Of a DNA stretch of 64,000 nt, positions 16,762 to 25,307 are shown one piece after another. The notes below the pieces were generated by a model that was given only the letters and a program-made list of their open reading frames with translations, did no database searches and was not told the DNA's origin. The position numbers and the translations under genes were made by a program. Source of the DNA: Rubrivirga sp046845755 (GTDB lineage Bacteria; Bacteroidota; Rhodothermia; Rhodothermales; Rubricoccaceae); the NCBI RefSeq assembly GCF_046845755.1, contig NZ_CP177357.1, forward strand, positions 4,103,369-4,167,368, given 5' to 3'. The stretch's first letter is position 1. The number at the start of each line of letters is the position of its first letter.

Positions 16762-16813
16762 GCGGACGGTATCGACGCCTCAACCCGTCGTTTAACAGAC
16801 GCGCGCGGCGGGC

Positions 16814-16823
16814 TATCCTTCGG
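16814..16823 (+). promoter_or_regulatory. Putative -10/-7 box (TATCCTTCGG)
   Basis: TATCCTTCGG is 20 bp upstream of the gluconolactonase ATG and is a close match to the window's recurring box. It would drive the gluconolactonase-GntP operon. Confidence 0.45.
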
Positions 16824-16843
16824 ACTCGTCTTCCGGTGTCCCC

Positions 16844-17818
16844 ATGCGTCGCCTCGTCCTCCTCGCCGGCCTGCTGGCGACCTCTGCCCTCTCGCAGCCC
16901 TCCGACGCCTTCCGCGAGCGCGTGCCCGACGGCGCCGAGGCCGAGGTGCTGGCGGAGGGGTTCGTCTGGTCCGAGGGCCCCGTGTGGCGGCCCGCCGAGG
17001 GCGACCTCCTGTTTAGCGACGTGCCCGGCAACACGGTCTGGCGGTGGTCCGACGCCGACGGGCTGAGCGTCTTTCTGCGCCCGTCCGGGCTGGCGCTGGC
17101 GCCGGGGCAGGACGCCAGCGTCGGCAGCAATGGGCTGATCCTCGATGCCGAGGGACGGCTCCTGCTCGCCGACCACGGCTCGCGCGCCGTCACCCGGCTG
17201 ATCCCCGGCTCGTGGGTCCGCGAGACGGTCGCCGACCGCTACGACGGCCGCCGGTTCAACAGCCCCAACGACCTCGCGCTGCATTCGTCCGGCGCCCTCT
17301 TCGTCACCGACCCGCCGTACGGGCTGGCGGGGCGGGATGCCTCGCCCGACAAGGAGCAGCCGCACAACGGCGTCTACCGCATCGACCCCGACGGCACCGT
17401 CGCGCTCGTGATCGACGACCTCACGTGGCCGAATGGCGTGATCCTGTCGCCCAACGAGCGGACGCTGTACGTCGCCAACTCGGACCCGGCCCAGGCGATC
17501 TGGCGCGCGTACCCGGTCGCTCCGGACGGGTCGCTCGGCGAGGGCCGCCTCCTCTTCGACGCGACATCGATGGTGGGCGAGGCGAATCCCGGCCTGCCCG
17601 ACGGGATGGCGATGGCCGACGACGGGACGCTCTTCGCGACCGGGCCCGGCGGCGTGCTGCTGCTGGCGCCCGACGGCACGCACTGGGGCACGATCCAGAC
17701 CGAGCGGGCGACGGCGAACGTCACGTTCGGCGACGACGGGCACGCGCTCTACCTGACCTCGCACGACCGCCTGCTCCGCCTCCGCGTGACCGCCCGGGGC
17801 GTCGGGTTTGGCGAGTGA
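16844..17818 (+). CDS. Secreted SMP-30/gluconolactonase-family lactonase
   Basis: Exported six-bladed beta-propeller lactonase of 324 residues. The signal peptide is residues 1-17 (LVLLAGLLATSALSQ). Metal-site residues are visible: Glu in WSEGPVW, Asn in RFNSPNDLAL, Asn in DDLTWPNGVILS and Asp in NPGLPDGMAMA, the standard Glu-Asn-Asn-Asp set of SMP-30 enzymes. LFVTDPPYGLAG is typical of the gluconolactonase subgroup. It would open aldonolactones such as glucono-1,5-lactone to the free acid outside the cytoplasmic membrane. The next gene, whose GTG start overlaps this stop (GTGA), encodes a GntP-type permease, which supports a sugar-acid role. The lactone identity is inferred. Confidence 0.85.
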   Translation: MRRLVLLAGLLATSALSQPSDAFRERVPDGAEAEVLAEGFVWSEGPVWRPAEGDLLFSDVPGNTVWRWSDADGLSVFLRPSGLALAPGQDASVGSNGLILDAEGRLLLADHGSRAVTRLIPGSWVRETVADRYDGRRFNSPNDLALHSSGALFVTDPPYGLAGRDASPDKEQPHNGVYRIDPDGTVALVIDDLTWPNGVILSPNERTLYVANSDPAQAIWRAYPVAPDGSLGEGRLLFDATSMVGEANPGLPDGMAMADDGTLFATGPGGVLLLAPDGTHWGTIQTERATANVTFGDDGHALYLTSHDRLLRLRVTARGVGFGE

Positions 17819-19161
17819 GCCCGGTCGTGATCCTGGCCGTCGGGATGGCGACGGTCCTGGGGCTGATCGTCGTCGGGCGCGTGCACGCGTTCCTGGCGCT
17901 GCTGGCGGCGGCGCTTGCGGTGAGCCTGCTGGCGGACGGCCTGACGGGCCCAGCCGTCGCGCGCGTCGCCGAGGCGTTCGGGGCGACGGCCGCGTCGATC
18001 GGCATCGTCATCGCGTTCGCCGCCGTGATCGGCTCGGCGATGACCACCAGCGGCGCCGCCGACCGGGTCGTCCGCGCCTTTACCGGGGACGACCACCCCG
18101 AGCGGGCCGCGCCCGCGCTCGCCGCGAGCGGCGCCGTGCTCGCGATCCCGGTCTTCTTCGATACGGTCTTTTACCTGCTCATCCCGCTTGCGCGGTCGGC
18201 GGCGCGGGCCTCGGGGCGCGGGTACCTCAAGCTGCTCCTCGCCGTCGCGGGCGGCGCGGCGATCTCGCACACGCTCGTCCCGCCGACGCCGGGCCCGCTC
18301 GTGACGGCCGCCGAACTGGGCGTCGACCTCGGGACGATGATGGGCGTGGGGCTGGTGATCGCCGTCCCGTGCACGGCCGCCGTCCTGCTGTTCGCGGGCT
18401 GGGCCGAGCGCCGGATGCCGCAGATCCCGCCCGCGGGGCCGCAGCCTGAGGCGCCGGCGTCGGAGCCGCCGCCCGGCGAGGCCGTCGCGCTGCCATCGCT
18501 GGGGCTCGCGCTGCTGCCGGTCGTGCTGCCCGTCGCGCTGATCGGCGCGGCGACCGTCGCGACGGCGCTCGACCAGAGCCTCCCCGTGCTGGCGGCACTC
18601 GGCAACCCCAACCTGGCGCTGGGGCTGGCGGCCGTGGCCGCGCTCGCCGTCCAGGTCCGCCAGCGGGGGACGGACCGCCGGGCGCTCGCGGCGTCGGTCG
18701 AGGCGGCGCTGATGGCGGCCGGCGTCATCATCCTGATCACGGCGGCGGGCGGCGCGTTCGGGGCGATGCTGCGCGCGGCGGGCGTCGGCGAGGTCGTCGC
18801 CGGGCTTGTGGGCGACGGGGCGGGCGGGGTCTCACTCCTCGCGCTCGCGTTCGGCACCGCGAGTCTCATCAAGACGGCACAGGGCTCGTCGACGGTCGCT
18901 ATGATCACGACGGTCGGGCTCGTCTCCGGCGCCGTCGCGGGCGTAGACCTCCCGTTCCACGCGGTCTACCTCGCCACGGCCATCGCCAGCGGGTCGCTCG
19001 TGGGCTCGTGGATGAACGACAGCGGGTTCTGGATCTTCGCCACGATGGGCGGGCTCGGCGAGGTGGAGACGCTCAAGACGTGGACGCCCCTGCTCGCGCT
19101 CGTGGGGCTGGTGGCGTTTGCGACGACGCTCCTGCTGGCGGGGCTCGTCCCGATGGTGTGA
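17815..19161 (+). CDS. GntP-family gluconate/sugar-acid:H+ permease
   Basis: Inner-membrane symporter of 448 residues with about 12 helices. Family motifs: AIPVFFDTVFYLLIPLARS, AISHTLVPPTPGPLVTAAELGVDLG (the signature HxxVPPTPGP) and IKTAQGSSTVAMITT, then GSWMNDSGFWI near the end. GntP proteins import gluconate or related hydroxy acids with protons. The start is the GTG at 17815 that overlaps the lactonase stop, so the two are translationally coupled, giving a plausible external lactonase plus uptake pair. No gluconate kinase is seen in the window. A long inverted-repeat element follows the stop. Confidence 0.9.
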   Translation: MSPVVILAVGMATVLGLIVVGRVHAFLALLAAALAVSLLADGLTGPAVARVAEAFGATAASIGIVIAFAAVIGSAMTTSGAADRVVRAFTGDDHPERAAPALAASGAVLAIPVFFDTVFYLLIPLARSAARASGRGYLKLLLAVAGGAAISHTLVPPTPGPLVTAAELGVDLGTMMGVGLVIAVPCTAAVLLFAGWAERRMPQIPPAGPQPEAPASEPPPGEAVALPSLGLALLPVVLPVALIGAATVATALDQSLPVLAALGNPNLALGLAAVAALAVQVRQRGTDRRALAASVEAALMAAGVIILITAAGGAFGAMLRAAGVGEVVAGLVGDGAGGVSLLALAFGTASLIKTAQGSSTVAMITTVGLVSGAVAGVDLPFHAVYLATAIASGSLVGSWMNDSGFWIFATMGGLGEVETLKTWTPLLALVGLVAFATTLLLAGLVPMV

Positions 19162-19183
19162 GGCCGCGCCAGCGCCCCCAGAC

Positions 19184-19350
19184 GTCATCCTGAGCGGAGT
19201 CGGGCAGCGACGGAGTCGAAGGATCTCTGGCGAGCGCGACGCTCTGTCCGCCGCTCTCGTCTATGAGCCGGGACCCCATCGCATCAGAGATCCTCGGCTC
19301 CGCCGACGCTTCGCGTTCGACTCCGGGCTGCGCCCTCCGCTCAGGATGAC
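19184..19350. repeat. Inverted-repeat intergenic element (167 bp)
   Basis: The ends are perfect inverted repeats: GTCATCCTGAGCGGAG at the left and CTCCGCTCAGGATGAC at the right. Internal arms also pair (GAAGGATCTCT against AGAGATCCT). The element fills the gap between the GntP gene and the convergent DUF2237 gene. It has no coding capacity. It has the form of a dispersed palindromic intergenic unit or small MITE-like element and could act as a bidirectional terminator. Confidence 0.7.
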
Positions 19351-19419
19351 AAGACCAGGGCGAGGCGCCAGCCTGTAGCACCGTTGCCAGCGGAGCTTCC
19401 TGCCCTCCCCTCCATCCCT

Positions 19420-19794
19420 CTACGCATCCACCGCGTGCTCGCGGAGCGCGTCCAGCCCCACGACCGCCAGCGCCTTCTCGTGCGTCGCCGCCAACACCAC
19501 GTCCGGCGCGACGCCCGCCGCCAGGGCCTCCGCCCACCGGCTCAGGCACAGGCACCACCGGTCGCCGGGGCGCAGGCCGGGAAAGCTGAACTCGGGGCGC
19601 GGCGTCGACAGGTCGTTGCCGCGAGCGCGCGAGAACGCCAGGAAGTCGGCCGTCATCACGGCGCAGACGACGTGCGTGCCGTGGTCGTCCGGCCCGGTCT
19701 CGCAGCAGCCGTCGCGGTAGAACCCCGTCATCGGGGCCCGGCTGCACGCGACCAGGTCGCCGCCGAGCACGTTCTTCGAGGGGACGAGCTGCAT
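19420..19794 (-). CDS. DUF2237 family protein
   Basis: A 124-residue protein that matches the DUF2237 pattern throughout: KNVLGGDLVACSR, PMTGFYRDGCCETGPDD, GTHVVCAVMTADFLAFS, RGNDLSTPRPEFSFPGL and GDRWCLCLSRWAEA. Conserved cysteines (GCC, VCAVM, CLC) and the NDLSTPRPEF block suggest a structural or catalytic site, but no activity is known for the family. One base separates its start from the stop of the upstream rhodanese gene, so the two form an operon and may act together; that is inference only. Confidence 0.85.
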   Translation of the reverse strand: MQLVPSKNVLGGDLVACSRAPMTGFYRDGCCETGPDDHGTHVVCAVMTADFLAFSRARGNDLSTPRPEFSFPGLRPGDRWCLCLSRWAEALAAGVAPDVVLAATHEKALAVVGLDALREHAVDA

Positions 19795-19795
19795 G

Positions 19796-20167
19796 TCAGT
19801 CGGTCTCGGTGGGGAAGCCCGCGCCGGTCCACGCCCGCCAGCCGCCGTCCATCGACTCGACGGCCGTGTAGCCCATCGCGCACAGCGACTGGGCTGCGAG
19901 TGCCGAGCGGTAGCCGCCGCCGCAGTACAGCACGATCGGCGCGCCGAGGTCGGGGAGGGCCTCTTCGGCGTCGCGCTCTAGGATCCCGCGCGCGAGGTGG
20001 ACGGCGCCCGGCAGGTGGCCGCGGTCCCACTCGGCCTGCTCGCGGACGTCGACGAGCGTGAACGGGGCGCCCGCCGCCATCCGCTGGCGGACCGACTCGG
20101 CGTCGGTCTCGGCGATCTGGGCGCGGGCAGCGTCGACGAGCGCGACGAAGCGGGGGCCGTGGGCCAT
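19796..20167 (-). CDS. Single-domain rhodanese-like sulfurtransferase
   Basis: A 123-residue rhodanese. The core is MAAGAPFTLVDVREQAEWDRGHLPGAVHLARG, with the CH2A-like WDRGHLPGAVH. The active-site loop is CGGGYRSALAA with the catalytic Cys followed by an Arg-Ser, and the C-terminal YTAVESMDGGWRAW is the closing motif. The likely role is transfer of sulfane sulfur from thiosulfate or a persulfide to a thiol acceptor in the cytoplasm. The ATG at 20167 gives a normal-length single domain; an in-frame upstream extension is Pro-rich and not family-like. It leads a two-gene operon with DUF2237. The 213 bp between this start and the divergent transpeptidase gene hold no gene. Confidence 0.85.
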   Translation of the reverse strand: MAHGPRFVALVDAARAQIAETDAESVRQRMAAGAPFTLVDVREQAEWDRGHLPGAVHLARGILERDAEEALPDLGAPIVLYCGGGYRSALAAQSLCAMGYTAVESMDGGWRAWTGAGFPTETD

Positions 20168-20349
20168 GGGGGCGGGCGGGGAGGGGAGGGGTGGAGCGCG
20201 CCAGCCGGGCGCAGGTTCCTCACACGGCGGGGGACAGCGAAAGGCAATCGGCCACCGACGCGTCCGTTCTGGGCCGGTAAACGCCGCCCCGGCCGCGACG
20301 GCACAGAGTCCGCACAGATCCGCGCGGACCCTCCCAAGCCCCCCGCGGG

Positions 20350-20357
20350 TATACTCG
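20350..20357 (+). promoter_or_regulatory. Putative -10/-7 box (TATACTCG)
   Basis: GGGTATACTCG precedes the L,D-transpeptidase ATG by 23 bp and resembles both a sigma-70 -10 (TATACT) and this window's box. Confidence 0.4.
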
Positions 20358-20380
20358 CCCCGACTTCCGCGTTCGATCCC

Positions 20381-21394
20381 ATGCGTCTCTCCCTCTTCCT
20401 GCTCGCCGCCGTCCTGCTGGCGCCCGTCGTGGGCGCCCAGAGCGCGGCCGACCGCGCCGCCGACGCCGCCATCTCGGCCGACTTCGCCGAGGACGGCCCG
20501 GTCACCTACTTCAGCCAGTCGTGGCTGGTCGACACGATGAACCGGCGGACCGCCGAGTCCATCCGCGAGGTCCCGCGCGTCTACTACGACTACTACATCG
20601 TGCCCCAGGGCCAGAACCGGCTGGAGGCGCGGCTCTCGCTGTACAGCCGCTTCGGCGGCGACCGCGACGTGATCAAGCCGCTGCTGTGGCTCCTCAACCG
20701 CAACGACCTCGAGAACCTCCAGCCCGGCGACACGCTCGTCGTGCCAACGCATTTCGGGCTCGACTTCCGGGCCTACTCGCCGTTCCCGCGCTACTACCCC
20801 GGCGCGCGGCAGATCGACAAGGTGGTCATTTTGGACAAGCAGATCCAGGCGTGGGGCGCCTACGAGCACGGCGAGCTGGCGCGGTGGGGCATCATCAGCA
20901 CCGGCGTCGAGAGCGCGCGGACGCCGAGCGGCCGGTTCAACATCAACTGGAAGCAGGACTACCGCGTGAGCACGCTGAGCCCGGGCTACGGCTCGTCCGA
21001 CCCCGGCGCCGAGCTCTGGGAGATGTACTGGGTGATGAACCTCCACGAGGCGCGCGGCATCCACATGCACCAGTACGCCCTGCCCACCTCGGGCCCGGCC
21101 TCGCACGGCTGCATCCGGCTCCTGGAGCCCGACGCGCAGTGGCTCTACACCTGGACCGACACCTGGGACGTCCAGAACCAGCGCGACCCGATCTCGTCGG
21201 TCGGCGCCAAGATCACCGACCAGGGCACGATGGTGCTCATCATCGGCGAGGACATCTCGCAAGCGCCCGAGCCGTTCCTCCACCGCGAGCGCTACCCGGT
21301 GATCCGGATGGTCAACCTCCCGCCGGACCCGTACGCCGTGCCCGCCGGCACCGAGCAGCAGCGGGCCTTCGACCGGCTCGCCGGCCGCCGCTAG
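20381..21394 (+). CDS. L,D-transpeptidase (YkuD domain), secreted
   Basis: Predicted periplasmic peptidoglycan L,D-transpeptidase of 337 residues. The signal peptide is residues 1-20 (LLAAVLLAPVVGAQ). Residues about 95-125 (KPLLWLLNRNDLENLQPGDTLVVPT) resemble a LysM peptidoglycan-binding repeat. The YkuD domain spans about 140-290 with the active-site signature HMHQYALP, then SHGCIRL, where His and Cys are catalytic. It would form 3-3 crosslinks or attach proteins to peptidoglycan. It is a single-gene unit, flanked downstream by a strong hairpin. The start is fixed by the leader. The region after about residue 300 is a short Pro-rich tail. Confidence 0.88.
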   Translation: MRLSLFLLAAVLLAPVVGAQSAADRAADAAISADFAEDGPVTYFSQSWLVDTMNRRTAESIREVPRVYYDYYIVPQGQNRLEARLSLYSRFGGDRDVIKPLLWLLNRNDLENLQPGDTLVVPTHFGLDFRAYSPFPRYYPGARQIDKVVILDKQIQAWGAYEHGELARWGIISTGVESARTPSGRFNINWKQDYRVSTLSPGYGSSDPGAELWEMYWVMNLHEARGIHMHQYALPTSGPASHGCIRLLEPDAQWLYTWTDTWDVQNQRDPISSVGAKITDQGTMVLIIGEDISQAPEPFLHRERYPVIRMVNLPPDPYAVPAGTEQQRAFDRLAGRR

Positions 21395-21415
21395 CGCGGG
21401 CCCCCACTCGTCGTC

Positions 21416-21450
21416 CGAGCGCCCCACCACACCTGCTGGCGGGGCGCTCG
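21416..21450. terminator. Hairpin, probable terminator (GAGCGCCCC / GGGGCGCTC)
   Basis: CGAGCGCCCC pairs perfectly with GGGGCGCTCG around a 15-base loop that contains CTGCTGGC, 22 bp after the transpeptidase stop. No T run follows, so it may be an attenuating hairpin or depend on other factors. The same stem and CTGCTGGC loop recur at 25316-25351 in opposite orientation. Confidence 0.6.
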
Positions 21451-21563
21451 TGGGTTCAAGAGGGGGGGCGCCAGCCGGCGGGCTCGCGGGAGCGGGCCGA
21501 CCAGGGCGGCTTTCTGACCGGCCGTCTGGACGGTCGCGCGGGGCCGGGGCTACTCTGGGGCGC

Positions 21564-24119
21564 ATGATCTCCCCCTCCGAGACCGACCCGCGCCGCGTCC
21601 GGCACCGGCTCACCAGGCGGTATCTCACGGCGCTCGTCCTCTTGGCCATCGCCATCACCGCCGCCGAGGGGATCGTGCAGCACTCGCTCGGCCGGCTCGC
21701 CGACGACACGGCCGTGGTGAACCTCGCGGGGCGCCAGCGGCTGCAGAGCCAGCGGATCGTCCTCGCCGTCCGCGACGGCGACGCCCGGGCCGCGGCGGAT
21801 GTGGCCTCGACGTGGGCCGGCGTCCACCGGGCGCTGCTCGACGGGGACCCGGCCCGGGACCTCGACGCGCTGGCTCCGGGCCCCGCCCGCATCGCGCTCG
21901 ACGCCTTGACCGCCGACGTCTCCCGGATCGTCCGCGCCGTCGACGCTTTCGCGGCCGCGCAAGCCGCGGGCGACGCTCGCCAGGCGGGGCAGGCGGCCGG
22001 GGCGGTCGAGGTCGGGGCCGGGGCGTTCGTCGTCGGGATGGACGGCGTCGTCCGCGCGCTCGAGGCCGAGGCGGGCGGGCTCATCCGGCGGCTCCGGGCC
22101 GTCGTGCTGGCGGTCTGGCTGGTCCTGCTGGCGCTCGTCGTCGCGATCGGGCTGGGCGTGTTCCGGCCGGCGGTCGAGGGCGTCGTCGACTCGATGCAGC
22201 GGGTCGCGATGCAGGGGCGGCTGCTCCAGACGGTCATCGACACGATCCCCTCCCACATCTACGTCAAGGACCGGGCGGGGCGGGCCGTGCTCCGCAACCG
22301 GGCGAGCGCCGCCGCGCTCGGGTTCGAGGACCCCGCCCACACCGTCGGGCTGACCGACGCCGAGGCCGTCGCCGGCGACGCCCGGCACGACGAGACGGCC
22401 GGGCTCGCCGCGCTCTCCGATGACCTCGCCGTGATCGAGACGACGATCGCCATCGAGGACCAGGAGGAGCCCAACGGCGTGGGCGGCTGGCTGCTCACCA
22501 GCAAGGTCCCGCTGTTCGACGACGACGGCGAGGTCGCCGGGCTCGTCGGGGTCTCGCGCGACATCACGGCGCGAAAGCAGACCCAGGCGGCGCTCGTGGC
22601 GGCGACGGCGGCGGCCGAGACGGCGGTCCGCGCCAAGGAGACGTTCCTGGCCAACGTCGGCCACGAGATGCGGACGCCGCTCCACGCCGTGCTGGGCCTG
22701 TCGCGTCTGCTGGCGGCCAGCGAGGTCTCGGGCTCCCAGGGCGACCTGGTGCACGGGATCTCGCGGGCGGCCGACACGCTGCTGGGCCTGATCGACGACC
22801 TGCTCGACCGCGCACGCCTCGACGCCGGCCCGGCCCGCTTCCACCGGACCCCGTTCTTCTTGGCCGACGTGCTCGCCGACGTCCGCGACCTGCTCACGCC
22901 CGTCGCCGCCGACAAGGGCGTCGCCGTCGAGGTCGCCGGGCCCGACGGGATCGACACGCTGCTCGGCGACGCCAAGCGGCTCCGCCAGGTGCTGCTCAAC
23001 CTGGGCGGCAACGCCATCAAGTTCACCGAGGCCGGGTCCGTCCGGATCACCGCCGCGATTGAGGGCCGCGAGGCGGACCGCCTGGACCTCCGGTTCGACG
23101 TCGTGGACACGGGCATCGGGATCCCGCCCGACCAGCAGGCCCGCATCTTCGAGGCGTTCGTCCAAGTCGACGACGCTGCGACGCGGGCGCACGGCGGGAC
23201 CGGCCTGGGCTTGTCCATCGTGCGCGATCTGGTCGAGCGGCAGGGCGGCACGGTCGAGGTCGAGAGCGCCGTCGGGGAGGGGAGCCGGTTCACGGTGCGG
23301 CTGTCGGTCGAGATCGCGCCGGTGTCGGACGTCGCGCCGAGCGCGGCCCCGGCCACACCGGCTGCCAACCTCGCGGGCGTCCGCGTGCTGGTCGTCGAGG
23401 ACAACCCGACCAACCGGCTCATCGTCCGGCGTCAGGCGGAGGCCTGGGGCATGGCCGTGGCCGAGGCCGCGAGCGGGCAGGAGGCGCTCGACCACCTCGG
23501 CCGCGGGGCGCCCGTCGACCTCGTCCTGATGGACCTCCAGATGCCGGGCATGGACGGCCTCGAGACGACGCGGCGGTTGCGCGCGGCCGGGCACGACGGG
23601 ATCCCGGTCATCGCGCTCACGGCCTCGGCGCTGGCGTCGCGCCGGGGCGCCACGCTCGCGGTCGGGTTCAGCGACTTCGTGCTCAAGCCGTTCGAGCCGG
23701 GCTGGCTCCGGCACCGGATCGGGCTGCTGCTCGGGCGGGCCCGGCCCGCCGCGGCCGACACCGCGGCCATCGACCGCGGCCGCCTGCGCGAGAGCGCCGT
23801 CGGCGACCCCGACCTGGAGCGCCGCCTGGTGGCCATGTTTTTGGACGAGGCCGCCCGGTCCGCGGCGGCGCTCGCGGCCGCCGCCGCCGAGCACGACCGG
23901 GCCCGGCTCCGGGCCGAGGCCCACGCGCTCCGCGGGCAGGCCGCCTACGTCGGGGCCGGTGTGCTGGCCGAGGCGCTGGAGCGGCTCGAATCTGTCGCGG
24001 ACGGCCCGGGCCCGTTTGCCGATCTTACCGAGGCCACCATCGAGGCGACCGCCGCCGTCGCCGACGCCACCTGGGCCCTGCGCCTCCTGTTTCCACCGCT
24101 TCCTGCCGATGCCCCCTGA
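21564..24119 (+). CDS. Hybrid sensor histidine kinase (PilJ-like sensor, PAS, HisKA, HATPase, REC, HPt)
   Basis: Membrane-bound phosphorelay kinase of 851 residues. One transmembrane helix at about 23-43 and another at about 185-205 bracket a periplasmic type IV pili methyl-accepting-like (PilJ-N) domain, recognised by VVNLAGRQRLQSQRI. A PAS/PAC domain (about 220-345, IDTIPSHIYVKDRAG to GLVGVSRDITARK) follows. HisKA has phospho-acceptor His367 in NVGHEMRTPLHAV. The ATPase domain has N-box NLGGNAIKFTE, G1 DTGIGIP and GTGLGLSIV. The receiver has Asp657 in LMDLQMPGMDG and Lys in VLKPFEP. A C-terminal HPt has His787 in AHALRGQAAYVGA. All catalytic residues are present, so a full four-step relay within one protein is possible. 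Two receiver-only genes overlap downstream and are the likely targets. Confidence 0.92.
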   Translation: MISPSETDPRRVRHRLTRRYLTALVLLAIAITAAEGIVQHSLGRLADDTAVVNLAGRQRLQSQRIVLAVRDGDARAAADVASTWAGVHRALLDGDPARDLDALAPGPARIALDALTADVSRIVRAVDAFAAAQAAGDARQAGQAAGAVEVGAGAFVVGMDGVVRALEAEAGGLIRRLRAVVLAVWLVLLALVVAIGLGVFRPAVEGVVDSMQRVAMQGRLLQTVIDTIPSHIYVKDRAGRAVLRNRASAAALGFEDPAHTVGLTDAEAVAGDARHDETAGLAALSDDLAVIETTIAIEDQEEPNGVGGWLLTSKVPLFDDDGEVAGLVGVSRDITARKQTQAALVAATAAAETAVRAKETFLANVGHEMRTPLHAVLGLSRLLAASEVSGSQGDLVHGISRAADTLLGLIDDLLDRARLDAGPARFHRTPFFLADVLADVRDLLTPVAADKGVAVEVAGPDGIDTLLGDAKRLRQVLLNLGGNAIKFTEAGSVRITAAIEGREADRLDLRFDVVDTGIGIPPDQQARIFEAFVQVDDAATRAHGGTGLGLSIVRDLVERQGGTVEVESAVGEGSRFTVRLSVEIAPVSDVAPSAAPATPAANLAGVRVLVVEDNPTNRLIVRRQAEAWGMAVAEAASGQEALDHLGRGAPVDLVLMDLQMPGMDGLETTRRLRAAGHDGIPVIALTASALASRRGATLAVGFSDFVLKPFEPGWLRHRIGLLLGRARPAAADTAAIDRGRLRESAVGDPDLERRLVAMFLDEAARSAAALAAAAAEHDRARLRAEAHALRGQAAYVGAGVLAEALERLESVADGPGPFADLTEATIEATAAVADATWALRLLFPPLPADAP

Positions 24120-24501
24120 CGACCGCCCCCTGAGGGGCCTGATCGTAGAGGACAGCCCCGTCTCGCGCGCCGTCCTCGAAGGCTACGTGGCGCGGCACTC
24201 GGGCGTGACGCTCGTCGCCAGCGTGGCCGACCCCGCCGGCGCCGCCAGCGCCCTCGACGCGCACGCCGTCGACCTCGTGTTCCTCGACATCGAGCTCGGC
24301 GACGAGTCGGGCCTGGCGATCGCCCGGCGGCTCGCGCCCGGCGTCCAGCTCGTCGTCACGACCGCGCGTGAGCAGTACGCGATCGACAGCGTCCACTTCC
24401 GCGCCGCCGACTTTTTGCTCAAGCCTATCGGCTACCGCCGCTTTGCCGAGGCCGTCGACCGGGCGCGACGCCTGGCCGGGCTCCGTCCCACCACCCCATG
24501 A
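24109..24501 (+). CDS. Receiver-only response regulator
   Basis: A 130-residue CheY-like receiver with no output domain. Seen: acidic pair GLIVEDSPVSR, phospho-acceptor Asp in LVFLDIELGDESG, Thr in VVTTAREQY and Lys in FLLKPIGYRR. The FLDIELGDESGL and DFLLKPI pattern is like the receivers of LytTR-type regulators, but the DNA-binding domain is absent. Its ATG overlaps the end of the hybrid kinase by 11 bp, and its stop overlaps the next receiver gene (ATGATG), so the three genes form one translationally coupled relay. It is probably phosphorylated by the HPt of the hybrid kinase (inference). The output partner is unknown. Confidence 0.88.
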   Translation: MPPDDRPLRGLIVEDSPVSRAVLEGYVARHSGVTLVASVADPAGAASALDAHAVDLVFLDIELGDESGLAIARRLAPGVQLVVTTAREQYAIDSVHFRAADFLLKPIGYRRFAEAVDRARRLAGLRPTTP

Positions 24502-25082
24502 TGTCGACTCCGACCGCCCCCGACGACCCGACCCCCGACGCCGACGCCACGCGGCGCGACCTCCGGGCCCTCGTCGGCCACCTCGAGGCCCTCCGCGATA
24601 CCGACCTCGGCCGGCTCCAGCGGGCCCACCTCGGGCTCGCGGTGGCGGCGGCCCAGACGATCGGCCAGCGATTGGGGGCCCCGACCCCGTCCGCTCAGGT
24701 TCCGGACCCCGAGTCCCTGCTCCGGGTGCTCGTCGTCGACGACAACTCGATCAACGTCCACGTGGCGATGCGGATGGCCCGCGTGCTCGGGGCCGAGGCC
24801 GAGGGGGCGATGTCCGGCGACGAGGCCCTGGAGGCGCTCGCGGCCGCGCCCTTCGACCTCGTCCTCCTCGACGTGATGCTGCCCGGCGTCGATGGGATGG
24901 AGGTGGCCCGCGAGATCCGGTCGCGGTTCGGCGCGCGCCCCGTCATCGTCGGGGTGACGGCGCTGTCGCACGTCGAGAAGGCGTGCCTCAATGCGGGGAT
25001 GTCCGCCGTCTTCGTCAAGCCGCTCCAACTCGAGAACGTCGCGGCGGCGCTGGACCTCGCCGAGGCGCCGGCCACCGCCTAA
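24498..25082 (+). CDS. Receiver protein with N-terminal helical extension
   Basis: A 194-residue protein. Residues about 1-70 are Asp/Pro-rich and then helical (RRDLRALVGHLEALRDTDLGRLQRAHLGLAVAAAQ), of unknown fold. Residues 75-190 form a receiver: VLVVDDNSINVHVAMRMA, Asp in LVLLDVMLPGVDGME, Thr in VGVTALSH and Lys in FVKPLQLEN. The VDDNSINV opening is typical of receivers that take phosphate from hybrid kinases. No DNA-binding domain is present. Its position as the third gene in the kinase operon suggests it is a relay acceptor or a phosphate sink. ATG at 24498 or 24501 are equally possible. Confidence 0.85.
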   Translation: MMSTPTAPDDPTPDADATRRDLRALVGHLEALRDTDLGRLQRAHLGLAVAAAQTIGQRLGAPTPSAQVPDPESLLRVLVVDDNSINVHVAMRMARVLGAEAEGAMSGDEALEALAAAPFDLVLLDVMLPGVDGMEVAREIRSRFGARPVIVGVTALSHVEKACLNAGMSAVFVKPLQLENVAAALDLAEAPATA

Positions 25083-25159
25083 GGCCTCACCCCCGCCTGG
25101 CCCCTTATTCAAGGGAGGCCTTTGTTCGAATGCGCGTCGCCATCGAGGCTGACGCCGGC

Positions 25160-25300
25160 GCAGCTCGCGGAGTCCCCCCTCATCGGATGAGGTCTCAGAT
25201 CCCGCTTGCGGGGAGGGGGGCAGGGGGTGGTCGAACCGGCGGGCGCGAGCCCACCTGCTTGCGCAAGCCCGTCGCCATTCTCAGACCCTCCCCGCAGGCG
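25160..25300. repeat. Dispersed intergenic repeat, copy 1
   Basis: This gap carries GAGTCCCCCC, GGGCAGGGGGTGGTCG, GGGCGCGAGCCCACCTGC and TTGCGCAAGCCC. The same words recur at 31140-31560 and in part at 42250-42480. It is non-coding on both strands as far as can be seen and is rich in short hairpins. It may be a decayed mobile or REP-like unit. Confidence 0.5.
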
Positions 25301-25307
25301 GGACCCT

